Under the pieces are notes generated by a model. The model was not told the DNA's origin, did no database searches, and saw only the letters and a list, made by a program, of their open reading frames with translations. A program made the translations under genes and the position numbers. From Streptomyces sp. NBC_00414 (GTDB lineage: Bacteria > Actinomycetota > Actinomycetes > Streptomycetales > Streptomycetaceae): a DNA stretch of 64,000 nt. Positions within the stretch are counted from its first letter, which is position 1. Each line of letters opens with the position of its first letter. Shown here piece after piece: positions 42,382 through 51,783 of this stretch. Location: positions 10,230,001 through 10,294,000 of the forward strand of contig NZ_CP107935.1 of assembly GCF_036038375.1 (NCBI RefSeq), given 5' to 3'.

Positions 42382-43836
42382 ATGACCGCGACCACCGAGC
42401 CCGTTGTCTCCCGTACCTATCCGTCGCTCCGCGCGGCATGGATCCCGCTGGCCGCACTCTGCCTGGCCTTCTTCGTCGAAATGGTCGACAACACGCTGCT
42501 GTCGATCGCGTTGCCCACGATCGGCCGTGATCTGGGCAGTGGCACCACCGCCCTGCAATGGGTCACCGGCGCCTATTCGCTGACGTTCGGCGGCCTCCTG
42601 CTGACGGCGGGATCCATAGCCGATCGCTTCGGACGCCGACGCGTGCTGCTGATCGGCCTCGCCGTGTTCGGCCTGCTGAGCCTGTGCGTCGTCGCCGTCG
42701 ACTCCGCCGGGCAGCTCATCGCCCTGAGGGCCGGACTCGGCATGGCCGCCGCGGCCATGGCGCCCATCACCAACTCGCTCGTCTTCAGGTTGTTCGAGGA
42801 CCAGGCGCTGCGCATGCGTGCGATGACCTTGATGATCATCGTCGGCATGTCCGGGTTCGTCCTCGGGCCTCTGCTGGGGGGTACCGCACTCGCCCACGCC
42901 GGCTGGCAGTGGCTCCTGCTCGTCAACGCGCCGATCGCGCTGATCGCGGCCATCGGCGTGCGACTCGGCGTCGCCGCCGACCGGCCCGACGACCTGACCA
43001 AGGACCGGCTCGACCTGCCCGCCGCCGTCCTGAGCGTGCTCACCATCGGCCTGGCCTGTTACACGCTGACCAGCGGCGTCGAGCACGGATGGCTCTCCAC
43101 CACCACGACCGTGTCAATCCTCGGCGCCGTGGCCGCGGGTATCGCGTTCGTCCGGCACGAGCGCCGCAGCAAAGCACCCATGCTGGACCTCACGATCTTT
43201 TCCAGTGGAACTGTCCGCGGCGCGGCCATCGCTCAGATCGGCACGTCCATCGCGATGGCCGGCGTGATGTTCGGGCTCATCCTCCATTTCCAGTACGCCT
43301 ACGGGTGGAGCCCCGTGCGGGCAGGGCTGGCGAACCTGCCGATCATCGTGACCATGATCGCCGCGACACCTCTGTCGGAATGGCTCGCGAAGAGGTTCGG
43401 TCACCGCATCGCCTGCATGGTCGGCGCCGCCTGCCTGGCCGGCGCGCTGGCCGGCCTCGCCTGGGGCGTCGACCACGGGTACGCAGCCATCGCTGTGTGC
43501 ATGGTCGTGATGACCATCGGGCTGCGCACCGTCATGACGATCTGCGCCATCGCCCTGGTCGAGTCGATGCCGGAAAACCGCACCTCGATCGGCACGGCGC
43601 TCAACGACACCGCCCAGGAAGTCGGAACCAGTGTCGGCACGGCCATGGTCGGCACCCTGATCGCCGCCCTGGTCACCACCCGGCTCCCCGCAGGCGTGTG
43701 GAGCAGCAGCCTCGTGCACTCGTTCTTCCACGGCGAGCGGATCACCTACGCCGTACTGGCAGTGATCGTCGGCCTGGTCGCGGCGGGAGGCGCCGCCACC
43801 CTCACCGACTCGCACTCCGTCGAAGAGCCCGCCTGA
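42382..43836 (+). CDS. MFS efflux transporter, DHA2 (14-TM) type
   Basis: 484 residues, about 14 hydrophobic segments. Landmarks are the first helix (LCLAFFVEMVDNTLLSIALP) with the DHA2 motif D1-type VxxxNxALP variant, motif A GSIADRFGRRRVLLIG, and motif C-like GMSGFVLGPLLGG. Such proteins export drugs, dyes or secondary metabolites by proton antiport. GGAAGGAGG stands seven bases before ATG. Controlled by the divergent TetR protein through the 18-bp array. Its substrate may be an antibiotic made elsewhere or met in soil. Confidence 0.92.
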   Translation: MTATTEPVVSRTYPSLRAAWIPLAALCLAFFVEMVDNTLLSIALPTIGRDLGSGTTALQWVTGAYSLTFGGLLLTAGSIADRFGRRRVLLIGLAVFGLLSLCVVAVDSAGQLIALRAGLGMAAAAMAPITNSLVFRLFEDQALRMRAMTLMIIVGMSGFVLGPLLGGTALAHAGWQWLLLVNAPIALIAAIGVRLGVAADRPDDLTKDRLDLPAAVLSVLTIGLACYTLTSGVEHGWLSTTTTVSILGAVAAGIAFVRHERRSKAPMLDLTIFSSGTVRGAAIAQIGTSIAMAGVMFGLILHFQYAYGWSPVRAGLANLPIIVTMIAATPLSEWLAKRFGHRIACMVGAACLAGALAGLAWGVDHGYAAIAVCMVVMTIGLRTVMTICAIALVESMPENRTSIGTALNDTAQEVGTSVGTAMVGTLIAALVTTRLPAGVWSSSLVHSFFHGERITYAVLAVIVGLVAAGGAATLTDSHSVEEPA

Positions 43837-43939
43837 GCAACCCTCGGCGAAACCTCTCAGCGCGGCAGAATTGGACAGCCCCGACCAGCGGACGCGGCGC
43901 GCGGACGGCGCGCGCCGCCTGACGGTGATTCCACGCACC

Positions 43940-44195
43940 TTGCCGGAGCGGTGGGCCTGGTCACTGGAGCCTCAGCCGGCATCTGCGCCGCGACAGCCCG
44001 GGCGACGGCGCGCGGGTGTCCGAGTCGTCCGGCCGCTCACCGTGGAGTGAGGATCAAGGAGGCGGCCGCGGAACTCTCGGGCGCGATCGCGGTGCATTGC
44101 GCCGTCACAGGCCGCGATCAGGTTGCTCGAGCCGTCCGGCTCTGCCTCGGAGTACACGATCGGATCGACGTACTGGTCAACCACGCCGGCCGCCG
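43940..44195 (+). pseudogene. SDR fragment with internal deletion
   Basis: GAVGLVTGASAGICAATARATARG (nucleotide loop) is followed at once by RIKEAAAELSGAIAVHC and DRIDVLVNHAG, so the part between beta-2 and alpha-3 has been cut out, and nothing follows the NAG motif. Non-functional. Confidence 0.65.
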
Positions 44196-44259
44196 CGTCC
44201 TCGCGCTGGACGGCCCCCGCACCGTCCGCCAGGAGCGCCGCCACCAACGCCTGGCCCGG

Positions 44260-44395
44260 ACAGCTTTCCGCAGTTGCGGATGGGGTTCCCCTGCGCCGTC
44301 ACGGTCACTGTCGCCGTGGCCTGCTGGAGCTCTCGGCCGTGTCCTTCATGGACTCGTCCGGCATGAACATCATCTGTGGCCGTGGGACGGGTCGA
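44260..44395 (+). pseudogene. STAS-domain (anti-sigma antagonist) fragment
   Basis: QLSAVADGVPLRRHG and GLLELSAVSFMDSSGMNIIC contain the conserved phospho-Ser motif (MDSSG) of RsbV/SpoIIAA-like antagonists; only this central strand-helix remains. Confidence 0.6.
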
Positions 44396-44520
44396 CAACA
44401 CCGCCGACATGTCATCCGTCAGATGACAAATATGTTGTCATCTACACGATGGCAGCCCGGGGGAGGAGCCTGTGACCGCGGCCGGCCGACCATCCGTGTC
44501 CAGCGAGAACGGGTACCAGT

Positions 44521-45148
44521 CCGGCGTCTTTCCTCTCCGCCGCAGCGGCCCTGCATGCCATGGACGACGCTCTACTCGGCGCCCAGCGGGAGTCTCGGGA
44601 CACCGAGAATGCCCTCGGCCCGAGCCCGAGCCCGAGCCCGAGCAGGCGCTGGCCTTCCTGATGCTGCAGCGGCAGGTGCGCGAGCAACTCGCCGGGCGGG
44701 ACACCGGCTTGAGTAAAACCGCCCGTGATGCGGACGCCGGCTGGCCCGACCTCGCGCGCCCCTTTGGCGTCGTCGGCCGTCAGGCTGTCGAACACCGTTG
44801 TGTACGGGGCCGTCCTGGCCTGGACAGCCCTGTCCTCGAACAGCCCGTGATGGTCACCCCCCGGACCCGAGCCGCCGAACGCTCCACCACCTGGGCCCGC
44901 TTCAACGTCGCCGACCTGCGCCGCCTCGCCGGACATCTCGCCGGGCGCACCCGACTGCGCCCGAAGCCCTCCCGGCCAGGACCGCCCTGCACGCCGCCCT
45001 GTACGCCACCGACGCTGCCGAGCTCATCGGCACCTCGCGGGCCTCCGCCCCTACCTCGATGACCGCCACACCGTCCCGATCCCGTCCCGGTCCCGCCCTG
45101 GTCACCCTCGACGACCTGCTCACGGCGCCAGTGACGGACGATGCCTGA
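44521..45148 (+). pseudogene. Frameshifted HSP18 transcriptional regulator
   Basis: Pieces in several frames: ASFLSAAAALHAMDDALLGA and RESRDTENALGP, then ALAFLMLQRQVREQLAGRD, SKTARDADAGWPDLARPFGVVGRQAVEHR, then RSTTWARFNVADLRRLAGHL, ending ALVTLDDLLTAP. The order matches streptomycete HSP18 regulators, whose central W-x-x-L-A-x-x-x-G-V-x-S/G-RQ-A-x-x-R helix is clear. The first break falls in a CCGAGC hexamer tract (about 44620-44643). It sits just upstream of htpG, the expected heat-shock neighbourhood, but can no longer act. Confidence 0.75.
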
Positions 45149-45285
45149 CCCCCATCACCGAGAGCCAGGGGCACGGACGCAGCAGGGCCGGTCTGTGAGC
45201 CACGCCACCGACGCGCTGTGATCCGTCCCGGCCCAGTCCCGTATTTTCATGAGGTTCCCGTTGATTCCCAAGGAGAGGTTCCCGC

Positions 45286-47199
45286 ATGGACAGCAGTGTC
45301 GAGACACTGGAATTCCAGGCCGAGACACGCCAGTTGCTCCGACTGGTCATTCATTCGATCTACTCGAACAAGGACATCTTCCTGCGCGAGCTGATCTCGA
45401 ACGCCTCGGACGCACTGGACAAGCTGAGGCTGGAATCGCTGACCGACTCCAGCCTCACCGAGGCCGGCCCCGCCGACCTGCACATCTCGCTGGAGGCCGA
45501 CAAGGACGCCCGCACACTTACCGTCCGTGACAACGGGATCGGCATGAGCCGGGACGATCTCGTGGAGCTGATCGGCACGATCGCCAAGTCCGGCACCGCC
45601 GGCCTGATGGAGAAGATCAAGCAGTCCAAGGACGCAGCCACCGCCGAGAGCCTGATCGGGCAGTTCGGTGTCGGCTTCTACTCCGCCTTCATGGTCGCCG
45701 ACAAGGTCACCCTGCTCACCCGGCGGGCAGGCGACGATACCGGCACCCGGTGGGAGTCCGACGGCGAGGGCGCCTACACGATCCAGAGCGTCGACGGCCT
45801 TCCCGTGGGCACCGCCGTCACTGTGCACCTCAAGCCCGCCGACAGCGAGGACGACCTGGCCGACTATCTGTCCGAGTCGAAGATCCGCCAGATCGTCAAG
45901 CGGTATTCGGACTTCATCCGCTGGCCGATCCGGATGGCCGGCGAGCGCACTGACACCGACGGATCCGCCGACCCCGGTGTCGACACCCTCAATTCGATGA
46001 AGGCCCTGTGGGCGCGACCGCGCGCCGAGGTCACCCAGGAGGAGTACAACGAGTTCTACAAGCAGATCAGCCAGGACTGGCTCGACCCTGCCGAAACCAT
46101 CCACATGCGCGCCGAAGGAACATTCGAGTACGAGGCGCTCCTGTTCCTCCCCTCCCAAGCACCGTTCGACCTGTTCTCCCAGGAGACCAAGCGCGGGGTG
46201 CAGCTGTACGTCAAACGTGTCTTCATCATGGACGACTGTGAAGCGCTGATGCCGAACTACCTGCGCTTCGTCAAGGGCGTCGTGGACGCCCACGACCTGT
46301 CGTTGAACATCTCCCGCGAGATCCTGCAGCAGGACCGCCAGATCCGCGGCGTACGTCGACGCCTGGTCAAGAAAGTCCTCGGCGCGATCAAAACCATGCA
46401 GGCGAACGACGGCGAGCGCTACACGAAACTCTGGGCGCAGTTCGGACGGGTGCTGAAGGAAGGACTGATCGAGGACACGGACAACACCGAGGCGCTGCTG
46501 GAACTGGTGTCGGCCGCCTCCACGGACGATCCGCAGAAGACCACCACCCTGCGCGAATACGTCGAGCGCATGAAGGACGGCCAGGAGGCGATCTACTACC
46601 TGACGGGCGAAACCCGCGCGACGGTGGAGAACTCCCCCCACATGGAAGCTCTCGCCGCCAAGGGCTACGAGGTCCTGATCCTCACCGACCCCGTCGACGA
46701 GGTCTGGGCCGACCGGGTCCCGGCCTTCGACGGACACCCTCTCCAGTCCATCGCCAAGGGCCAGGTCGACCTCGACGAGCCGGCCGAAGGCGATCGGTCC
46801 GCCGAACAGGCTCAGCGCGAGCAGGACTACGCCGCCCTGCTGCGCTGGCTGACCACCACGCTGTCCGAGCACGTCAAGCAGGTGCGCCTGTCGTTGCGTC
46901 TGACCACCTCGGCGGCATGCATCGTCGGGGACGCCCACGACATGACCCCGACGCTGGAGAAGATGTACCGCGCGATGGGACAGCAGATGCCTACCGTCAA
47001 GCGGACCCTGGAACTCAACGCCGTACATCCGCTGATCACCGCTCTGCGCACGGCGCACGAGGCCAACGCCGACGATCCCGCTTTGGCGGAGATCGCTGAG
47101 GTCATCTACGGCAGCGCACTGCTCGCCGAAGGCGGCGACCTGCCCGACCCGGCCCGCTTCACCCGCCTGTTGAACGATCGACTGACCCACGCTCTGTAG
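45286..47199 (+). CDS. htpG: Molecular chaperone HtpG (Hsp90)
   Basis: 637 residues, the usual length. N-terminal GHKL ATPase: LRELISNASDALDKLR, VRDNGIGMSRDDLVELIG, IAKSGT and GQFGVGFYSAFMVAD. Middle domain has the client and ATP-loop blocks (LYVKRVFIMDDCEALMPNYLRF, NISREILQQ, the catalytic-loop Arg). The C-terminal dimerisation part is present. Ribosome site AAGGAGA nine bases before ATG. HtpG folds and remodels client proteins in the cytosol under heat or oxidative stress. A remnant of a heat-shock regulator lies upstream and a strong terminator follows. Confidence 0.98.
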   Translation: MDSSVETLEFQAETRQLLRLVIHSIYSNKDIFLRELISNASDALDKLRLESLTDSSLTEAGPADLHISLEADKDARTLTVRDNGIGMSRDDLVELIGTIAKSGTAGLMEKIKQSKDAATAESLIGQFGVGFYSAFMVADKVTLLTRRAGDDTGTRWESDGEGAYTIQSVDGLPVGTAVTVHLKPADSEDDLADYLSESKIRQIVKRYSDFIRWPIRMAGERTDTDGSADPGVDTLNSMKALWARPRAEVTQEEYNEFYKQISQDWLDPAETIHMRAEGTFEYEALLFLPSQAPFDLFSQETKRGVQLYVKRVFIMDDCEALMPNYLRFVKGVVDAHDLSLNISREILQQDRQIRGVRRRLVKKVLGAIKTMQANDGERYTKLWAQFGRVLKEGLIEDTDNTEALLELVSAASTDDPQKTTTLREYVERMKDGQEAIYYLTGETRATVENSPHMEALAAKGYEVLILTDPVDEVWADRVPAFDGHPLQSIAKGQVDLDEPAEGDRSAEQAQREQDYAALLRWLTTTLSEHVKQVRLSLRLTTSAACIVGDAHDMTPTLEKMYRAMGQQMPTVKRTLELNAVHPLITALRTAHEANADDPALAEIAEVIYGSALLAEGGDLPDPARFTRLLNDRLTHAL

Positions 47200-47245
47200 C
47201 CCGAGGACACGGCCGGGCGCAGCTCGCCGCCCGCTGCCTGCCTGT

Positions 47246-47278
47246 CGGCCCAGCACCCCGGCGCGGGGTGCTGGGCCG
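47246..47278 (+). terminator. Terminator of htpG
   Basis: CGGCCCAGCACCCC and its exact complement form a 14-base stem with a 5-base loop (GGCGC), 46 bases after the htpG stop. Confidence 0.9.
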
Positions 47279-47464
47279 CGCAACGCTGTTACGACCCTGC
47301 TTGGAAGTGTCCGCTGGTCGGGGCGCAGTCCTCAGCGCATCACACCCGATATTCCTTTTGGCAAAGGAGTGTTCTGGGCGGACGAGTGGGGGACGCTGTG
47401 CTGAACCGGCTGTCGCGACATCATGCAGACCGGCAGGGCCGGATCGTCCCCGCGTACGGGGCCG

Positions 47465-48142
47465 TCAGCGCAGTCGACGTGCCCGGAGCACCACGTCGTC
47501 GGTGTGGTGAGCGCCGGCGCCACCGTCAGGTGCCGTCCGTGGCCGCTGTTCGTCCACCTCCACCTTCCAGTCGTCGTCGAGCAGGGCGGCGACCATCGAG
47601 GGCCAGACGTAGTCGGCCGGGTCGAACTCGCTGTTGTCCGCCTGCGGGGTATCCATTCCCGCGTGATGCACGAGCAGCAGCACGCCGCCTGGGGCGACAG
47701 CCGCGAGCAGGGCTCGCTCGGCTGCGGCGTCGGGGGTGCGCAACAAGGCCGGGTACTGCGCGGAGACCAGGTCGAAGGAGGCCGACGGGAGTGCCGCTTC
47801 CGCCAGTGCGCCATGGACCCAGCGAACGGTGAGGCCCGCGTCCCGTGCATGCCCCGCTGCCCGCTCCAGCGCCACTCCCGAGACTTCGAGCGCGGTGACG
47901 TCCCAGCCGTGGCGTGCCAGCCAGACGGCGTCCGCGCCCTCGCCGCAACCTACGTCGAGCACACGTCCGGGCGCGAGTGAGGCCACCTCAGCCACGAGTG
48001 CGCCGTTGGGCCGGCCGCTCCACAGCTGCCGGCGGTCGGCGTACCGCTTGTCCCACTCCGCCCGTACCGCAGGATCTCCGGCGTATCCGTCGGAGGAGAA
48101 GGGAGTGTCGGACGCGGGCGATCGAGGGGTGTTGTCAGCCAT
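47465..48142 (-). CDS. Class I SAM-dependent methyltransferase
   Basis: 225 residues from ATG 48142 (ATG 48160 possible). Motif I RVLDVGCGEGADAVWLARHG binds SAM, followed by VTALEVSGVALERA, SFDLVSAQYPALL (motif IV) and GGVLLLVHHAG. The segment before motif I (WDKRYADRRQLWSGRPNGALV) is typical of tellurite-resistance TehB-like and related small-molecule methyltransferases. Substrate unknown. Converges on htpG. Confidence 0.88.
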   Translation of the reverse strand: MADNTPRSPASDTPFSSDGYAGDPAVRAEWDKRYADRRQLWSGRPNGALVAEVASLAPGRVLDVGCGEGADAVWLARHGWDVTALEVSGVALERAAGHARDAGLTVRWVHGALAEAALPSASFDLVSAQYPALLRTPDAAAERALLAAVAPGGVLLLVHHAGMDTPQADNSEFDPADYVWPSMVAALLDDDWKVEVDEQRPRTAPDGGAGAHHTDDVVLRARRLR

Positions 48143-48491
48143 GGCCCCACCGTTGTCCATCGCGTTCCGCTCACGCCACTGTTGTTGCCGTTCCGGCAAA
48201 GTGCTGTCCACGAGGCCGGCCTCAGGTCGGCCTTGTCTCTCCCTGGCCTGTCGGCCCGAGGCGGGGCGAAGAGGTGCTCGATCCCCTCCGGGGGGGGCTG
48301 CTGTTGGGGTACCTCCACCGCAGCCGTCGAGAATGCCGCGGCCGACGCGGACCGGGCGAAAGCGAGTTCCCGGCCGCTAGCCCTGCGACCGCATTCGTTC
48401 GCCGGGTTGACGAACTGTGACGTCAGGGGCCGGGCTCCTAGAGTGATGTGTCGCAGCTCAGCAATGGGAGGGGGAGGGCGTATGGCGGGGG
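48143..48491. other. Intergenic stretch
   Basis: Promoter region between divergent genes; includes a GGGAGGGGGAGGG purine tract at about 48466-48480 just before the next gene. No gene seen. Confidence 0.4.
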
Positions 48492-48890
48492 TTGAGGGTT
48501 CCTGGGCCTGAGTTGGACTGGGACGCGCCGGAGTACCGGGGCGGCAAGCGAAACCCGGCCTTCCAGGCCAGCATGTGGGAGTGCACGGCGAGGTCCTTCT
48601 GCCTGGTTGACGGGCCATCACCGTCCTTGGACGTTCTGGCCGCGCGGCTGCGGTTCAGCATCGAACGCGGTGGGGAGGACCCGGGCCCGGTGGATGCGGC
48701 GATCTTCCGCATCCAGAAGATCGACTTCGCGCTCAGTCGACTGGAGGGTGGCTCCCGTCGGGATGTCTTCGTCTGGGTCAGTCGCGCGCAGGCTGATGTC
48801 GACGCGGCGCTCGGTGTCCTGCTCGATGCTCTCGGCATTGGCGAGGAGGCCCTCACATTCCGAGGCGACATCGAAACGGAGAATCTGTGA
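48492..48890 (+). CDS. Small protein of unknown function, coupled to an SDR
   Basis: 132 residues from a TTG start, cytosolic. Contains WDAPEYRGGKRNPAFQASMWE, CLVDGPSPSLDVLAARLRFSIE, RIQKIDFALSRLEG and a helical end with DVDAALGVLLDALGIG. I do not recognise the family; the size and composition are like small actinomycete helper proteins. Its last bases overlap the SDR start (GTGA), so it is the first gene of a coupled pair and may be a partner or regulator of that enzyme. Confidence 0.65.
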   Translation: MRVPGPELDWDAPEYRGGKRNPAFQASMWECTARSFCLVDGPSPSLDVLAARLRFSIERGGEDPGPVDAAIFRIQKIDFALSRLEGGSRRDVFVWVSRAQADVDAALGVLLDALGIGEEALTFRGDIETENL

Positions 48891-49648
48891 CCACCACCGA
48901 ACACGCCGGCCGGTTCCACGGCAGGACCGTCATCGTCACCGGGGCAGGATCCGGCATCGGACGAGCCACAGCCGCACGCATCGTCCGGGAGGGCGGCAAG
49001 GTCGTCGCCACCGACATCGATCCCACAGCCCTTGAGACCCTGACCTCAGATCTCAGCGGCACCGAACTCGTCACCGTCGCCGGAGACATCACCCACGACA
49101 CGGTGATCGACCAAACGCTCGAAGCAGCCGACCGCCGGGTCGACGGTCTGGCAAACGTCGCCGGCATCATGGACGGCTTCCTGCCCCCGGCAGAGGTGGA
49201 CGACGCGACCTGGGACCGCGTGATGAACGTCAACCTCACCGCCCCCATGCGCCTCACCCGCGCGGTACTCCCCGCCATGATCGCCGCCGGCCGCGGCGCG
49301 ATCGTCAACGTCGCTTCCGAAGCGGCCTTCCGCGCCTCCGCCTCGGGCGCCGCCTACACCGCTTCGAAGCACGCCCTGGTCGGGTACACCAAGAGCGTTG
49401 CTTTCTACTACGGCCCTCAGGGCATCCGAGCGAACGCTGTGGCACCAGGCCCCGTCATCACCAACATCCAAGCCACAATGCAATCGGAGTTCGCCGCCGG
49501 CCGAGTAGGTCCAATCATGAAATCGACCCTTCCGACGCCCGTCCAGCCTGAGCAACTGGCCTCTGCCATCACGTGGCTCCTGAGCACCGAGTCCGCGAAC
49601 ATCAACGGCGCGATTCTGCCCAGCGACGGAGGATGGTCCACCGCCTGA
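48887..49648 (+). CDS. Short-chain dehydrogenase/reductase
   Basis: 253 residues. Rossmann loop TGAGSGIGRA, Asp at the end of beta-2 (VVATDIDP, so NAD preferred), LANVAGIMDG, catalytic Ser in VNVASEAAFR, Tyr-x3-Lys in AYTASKHALVGYTKS, and GAILPSDGGWSTA. A normal classical SDR acting on an unknown alcohol or ketone. Starts at a GTG overlapping the previous stop. Confidence 0.92.
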   Translation: MTTTEHAGRFHGRTVIVTGAGSGIGRATAARIVREGGKVVATDIDPTALETLTSDLSGTELVTVAGDITHDTVIDQTLEAADRRVDGLANVAGIMDGFLPPAEVDDATWDRVMNVNLTAPMRLTRAVLPAMIAAGRGAIVNVASEAAFRASASGAAYTASKHALVGYTKSVAFYYGPQGIRANAVAPGPVITNIQATMQSEFAAGRVGPIMKSTLPTPVQPEQLASAITWLLSTESANINGAILPSDGGWSTA

Positions 49649-49716
49649 GCAGCGCGACCGCCCAACCGATGACCAGCCGAGAGGGCTACTTCGCTCCCGA
49701 CGCTCCAGAGAGTGGC

Positions 49717-49932
49717 CACAGCTGCACGAGGCACTCGCACGGCGGCCGGTCATCGACCTGGCCCGCGGCGTCGTTGTGACCGTCTAAGGTCCTGCACCGC
49801 GGACGACGCGTGGGAGCTCCTGGTGTACGTGTCACAGCACACCAACACCAAGCTGTACGACGTCGCCGAAGCCGACCTCGCATCCGTCCACGGCGATCCT
49901 CTGTCCACACCCCTACAGAACCATCGCCTTGG
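49717..49932 (+). pseudogene. ANTAR-domain fragment
   Basis: LHEALARRPVIDLARGVVVTV, a frame break, then CTADDAWELLVYVSQHTNTKLYDVAEA. This is the RNA-binding ANTAR helix bundle (RPVIDxARGVLM ... DDAWxxLVxxSQHTNTKL) found at the C-terminus of streptomycete GAF-ANTAR regulators; everything before it is missing. Confidence 0.7.
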
Positions 49933-50587
49933 GCGAGGAGCCTCGCGATGGCGACCTGGGCGGGCGTGGCGCCGACGTGGGTGGCGATGGCCTGGACTTC
50001 GTCGGCGAGGGTGAGGTTGCGCTGGAAGTTCTCGCCGGTGAAGCGGGGGTTGCCGCGGCGGAAGTCGCCTTCTTCGAAGTCGTTCTCGTTGCGTACGGTG
50101 CCGGTGAGGAAACCGTGCCCGAGCGGGGAGAACGGCACCAGGCCGATGCCCAGTTCGCGCAGGACCGGCAGGACGCGGTCCTCGATGCCGCGGGTCCACA
50201 GCGAGTACTCGGACTGCACGGCGGTGACGGGGTGGACGGCGTGTGCGCGGCGGATGGTGTCGGGGCCGGCTTCGGAGAGTCCGAAGTGGCGGACCTTGCC
50301 CTCGGCGAACAGCTCGGCGACAGCGCCGGCGGTCTCCTCGATGGGGGTGTGCGGGTCGACGCGGTGCTGGTAGTACAGGTCGATGTCGTCGGTGCCCAGC
50401 CGCTTCAGGAATCCCTCGACCGAGGTGCGGATGTTGGCGGGGCTGGAATTCAGGTTCCAGATGCCGGCGCCGCCGTGGTCGGTCATGCCGAACTTGGTGG
50501 CCAGCACGACCTGGTCGCGGCGGCCCTTCAGGGCTTGTCCGACGAGGTCTTCGTTGATGTAGGGGCCGTAGATCTCGGCGCCGTCCT
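49918..50587 (-). pseudogene. Aldo/keto reductase truncated at both ends
   Basis: An open frame carries the core of the fold: DGAEIYGPYINEDLVG (with the catalytic-position Tyr), VVLATKFGM, GTDDIDLYYQHRVDP, AELFAEGKVRHFGLSEAG, VQSEYSLWTRG and ELGIGLVPFSPLGHGF. The first 45 residues (beta-1 with the catalytic Asp) and the last 70 (the NADPH phosphate-binding PGTKR region) are absent; the ORF runs into unrelated codons on both sides, one of them the ANTAR relic. Unlikely to be active. Confidence 0.75.
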
Positions 50588-50648
50588 GATCTGCCGGAGC
50601 AACGCGCATGTGTTGGAGATGTGCTGGTAAATGATCTCGTGCGGCTGC

Positions 50649-50684
50649 ATGCCCCGTACCCGTCAGGTGGAGGGTACGGGGCAT
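50649..50684. terminator. Hairpin at the end of the MerR gene
   Basis: ATGCCCCGTACCC and its complement, 13-base stem with 10-base loop, overlapping the last codons of the minus-strand MerR gene. Its place inside the reading frame suggests the frame originally ended earlier. Confidence 0.7.
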
Positions 50685-51610
50685 CCCCGCGCGAAGCCGG
50701 CTGAGGCAGTAGCCGACCAGGGTGCGCAGCGTTCCTCCCCCGGCTCCTGACCTTCCGGAGGGGGGTAGGGAGGGTCAGGAGCCGGGGTCCGGGGCCCTGA
50801 ACCGGCCCCCATTTCTGCGAGGGGCCGTCCCTGTCCGTGTCTTCCGGTACCGGCTGCGGGCCGGATGCGGCCGTAGGCGCCATCTACGCCTGCCGCAGGG
50901 CCACCTGATACGTCGACGAGCAGAACCGGCCCGGAGCGTTCTGCCGGGCAGCACTGCTGCTCGGCCGCGGCCAGTTCCGCGATCCGCGAGGTCCGCTCGA
51001 CGGGCAACGTCAGCCGCAGCCCGTCCGGCACCGCGGCCCGCACGGCACCGTCGACCGCCTCGCGCCACTGCGCGGTCCGTTCGGCCAGGCCCTCGCCGGT
51101 CAGGGAACAGGCCACCGGCGCCGTGCGCCAAGCCTCGGACTCGGCAGCCTGACGACTGGGAGAGAGCGCTACATCCACCCGTGGACGGCTGCTGCCGGAC
51201 GCCACGGGCGAGAGGAAGCCGCATTGCGGATCACAGGGGCTCGCGCGGTCGGGCAGTGCGTCCAAGCGTTTCAGGGCCGTGTGCAGTGAGGCGGTGAACG
51301 CGGCCAGCTCGGCGGCACGGGCCTCGGCGTCGGTCAGACGTGCACGGAGACGCGGTCGCAGATCGGCCTTCACCTCACTGCAGGTACCGGCCTCCCATAC
51401 CGCGAGCAGCTCGACGATCTCCTCCAGCCGCAGCCCCAGGTGCTTGGCCGCACCGATGAACCCCAGCCGCTCGACCGCCGCCTCGCCGTACACCCGGTAG
51501 CCGGCCGGAGTCCGATCTGCAGACAGCGGACCGGCGCCCTCGTAGTAGCGAAGCGTCGTCGCTGGTACACCGGAGCGCTCGGCCAGCTGCGAGATGCGGT
51601 AGGTCGCCAT
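50663..51610 (-). CDS. MerR-family transcriptional regulator
   Basis: 315 residues from ATG 51610. N-terminal winged helix MATYRISQLAERSGVPATTLRYYEGAG, then GYRVYGEAAVERLGFIGAAK and dimer helix LGLRLEEIVELLAVWEAG. Cys residues in the following part (GTCSEVK, SPCDPQCGF, EQQCCPAE) resemble metal-responsive MerR proteins with a C-terminal extension as in streptomycetes. The last 70 residues do not look like the family and include the terminator hairpin, so a late frameshift probably extends the frame. It points away from the ArsR gene beyond it. Confidence 0.8.
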   Translation of the reverse strand: MATYRISQLAERSGVPATTLRYYEGAGPLSADRTPAGYRVYGEAAVERLGFIGAAKHLGLRLEEIVELLAVWEAGTCSEVKADLRPRLRARLTDAEARAAELAAFTASLHTALKRLDALPDRASPCDPQCGFLSPVASGSSRPRVDVALSPSRQAAESEAWRTAPVACSLTGEGLAERTAQWREAVDGAVRAAVPDGLRLTLPVERTSRIAELAAAEQQCCPAERSGPVLLVDVSGGPAAGVDGAYGRIRPAAGTGRHGQGRPLAEMGAGSGPRTPAPDPPYPPPEGQEPGEERCAPWSATASAGFARGCPVPST

Positions 51611-51783
51611 ACGGCCGACGGTAAACCTTCGACCCGACTGGAAGGGCCAGTCGCCCAGCGCCTGCTGTCGAGCTTGTGCACAGTCGCGACGGATGACGCG
51701 CCGGATCGTCGGCGAAAGGGTCTGCGAGGCGCGGCACCCGTCGCCGAGGCTGCAGGTACTGCCGGGGTGGCGGGTGAGGAGAG

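Noticed and set aside
42248..42457. Six-residue repeat protein encoded by the 18-bp array
   Set aside because: The period of 18 makes any frame repeat every six codons; location between divergent genes and box symmetry favour operators.
45247..47283. Long open frame antisense to htpG
   Set aside because: Exact shadow of a highly conserved gene; high GC keeps the opposite frame open.
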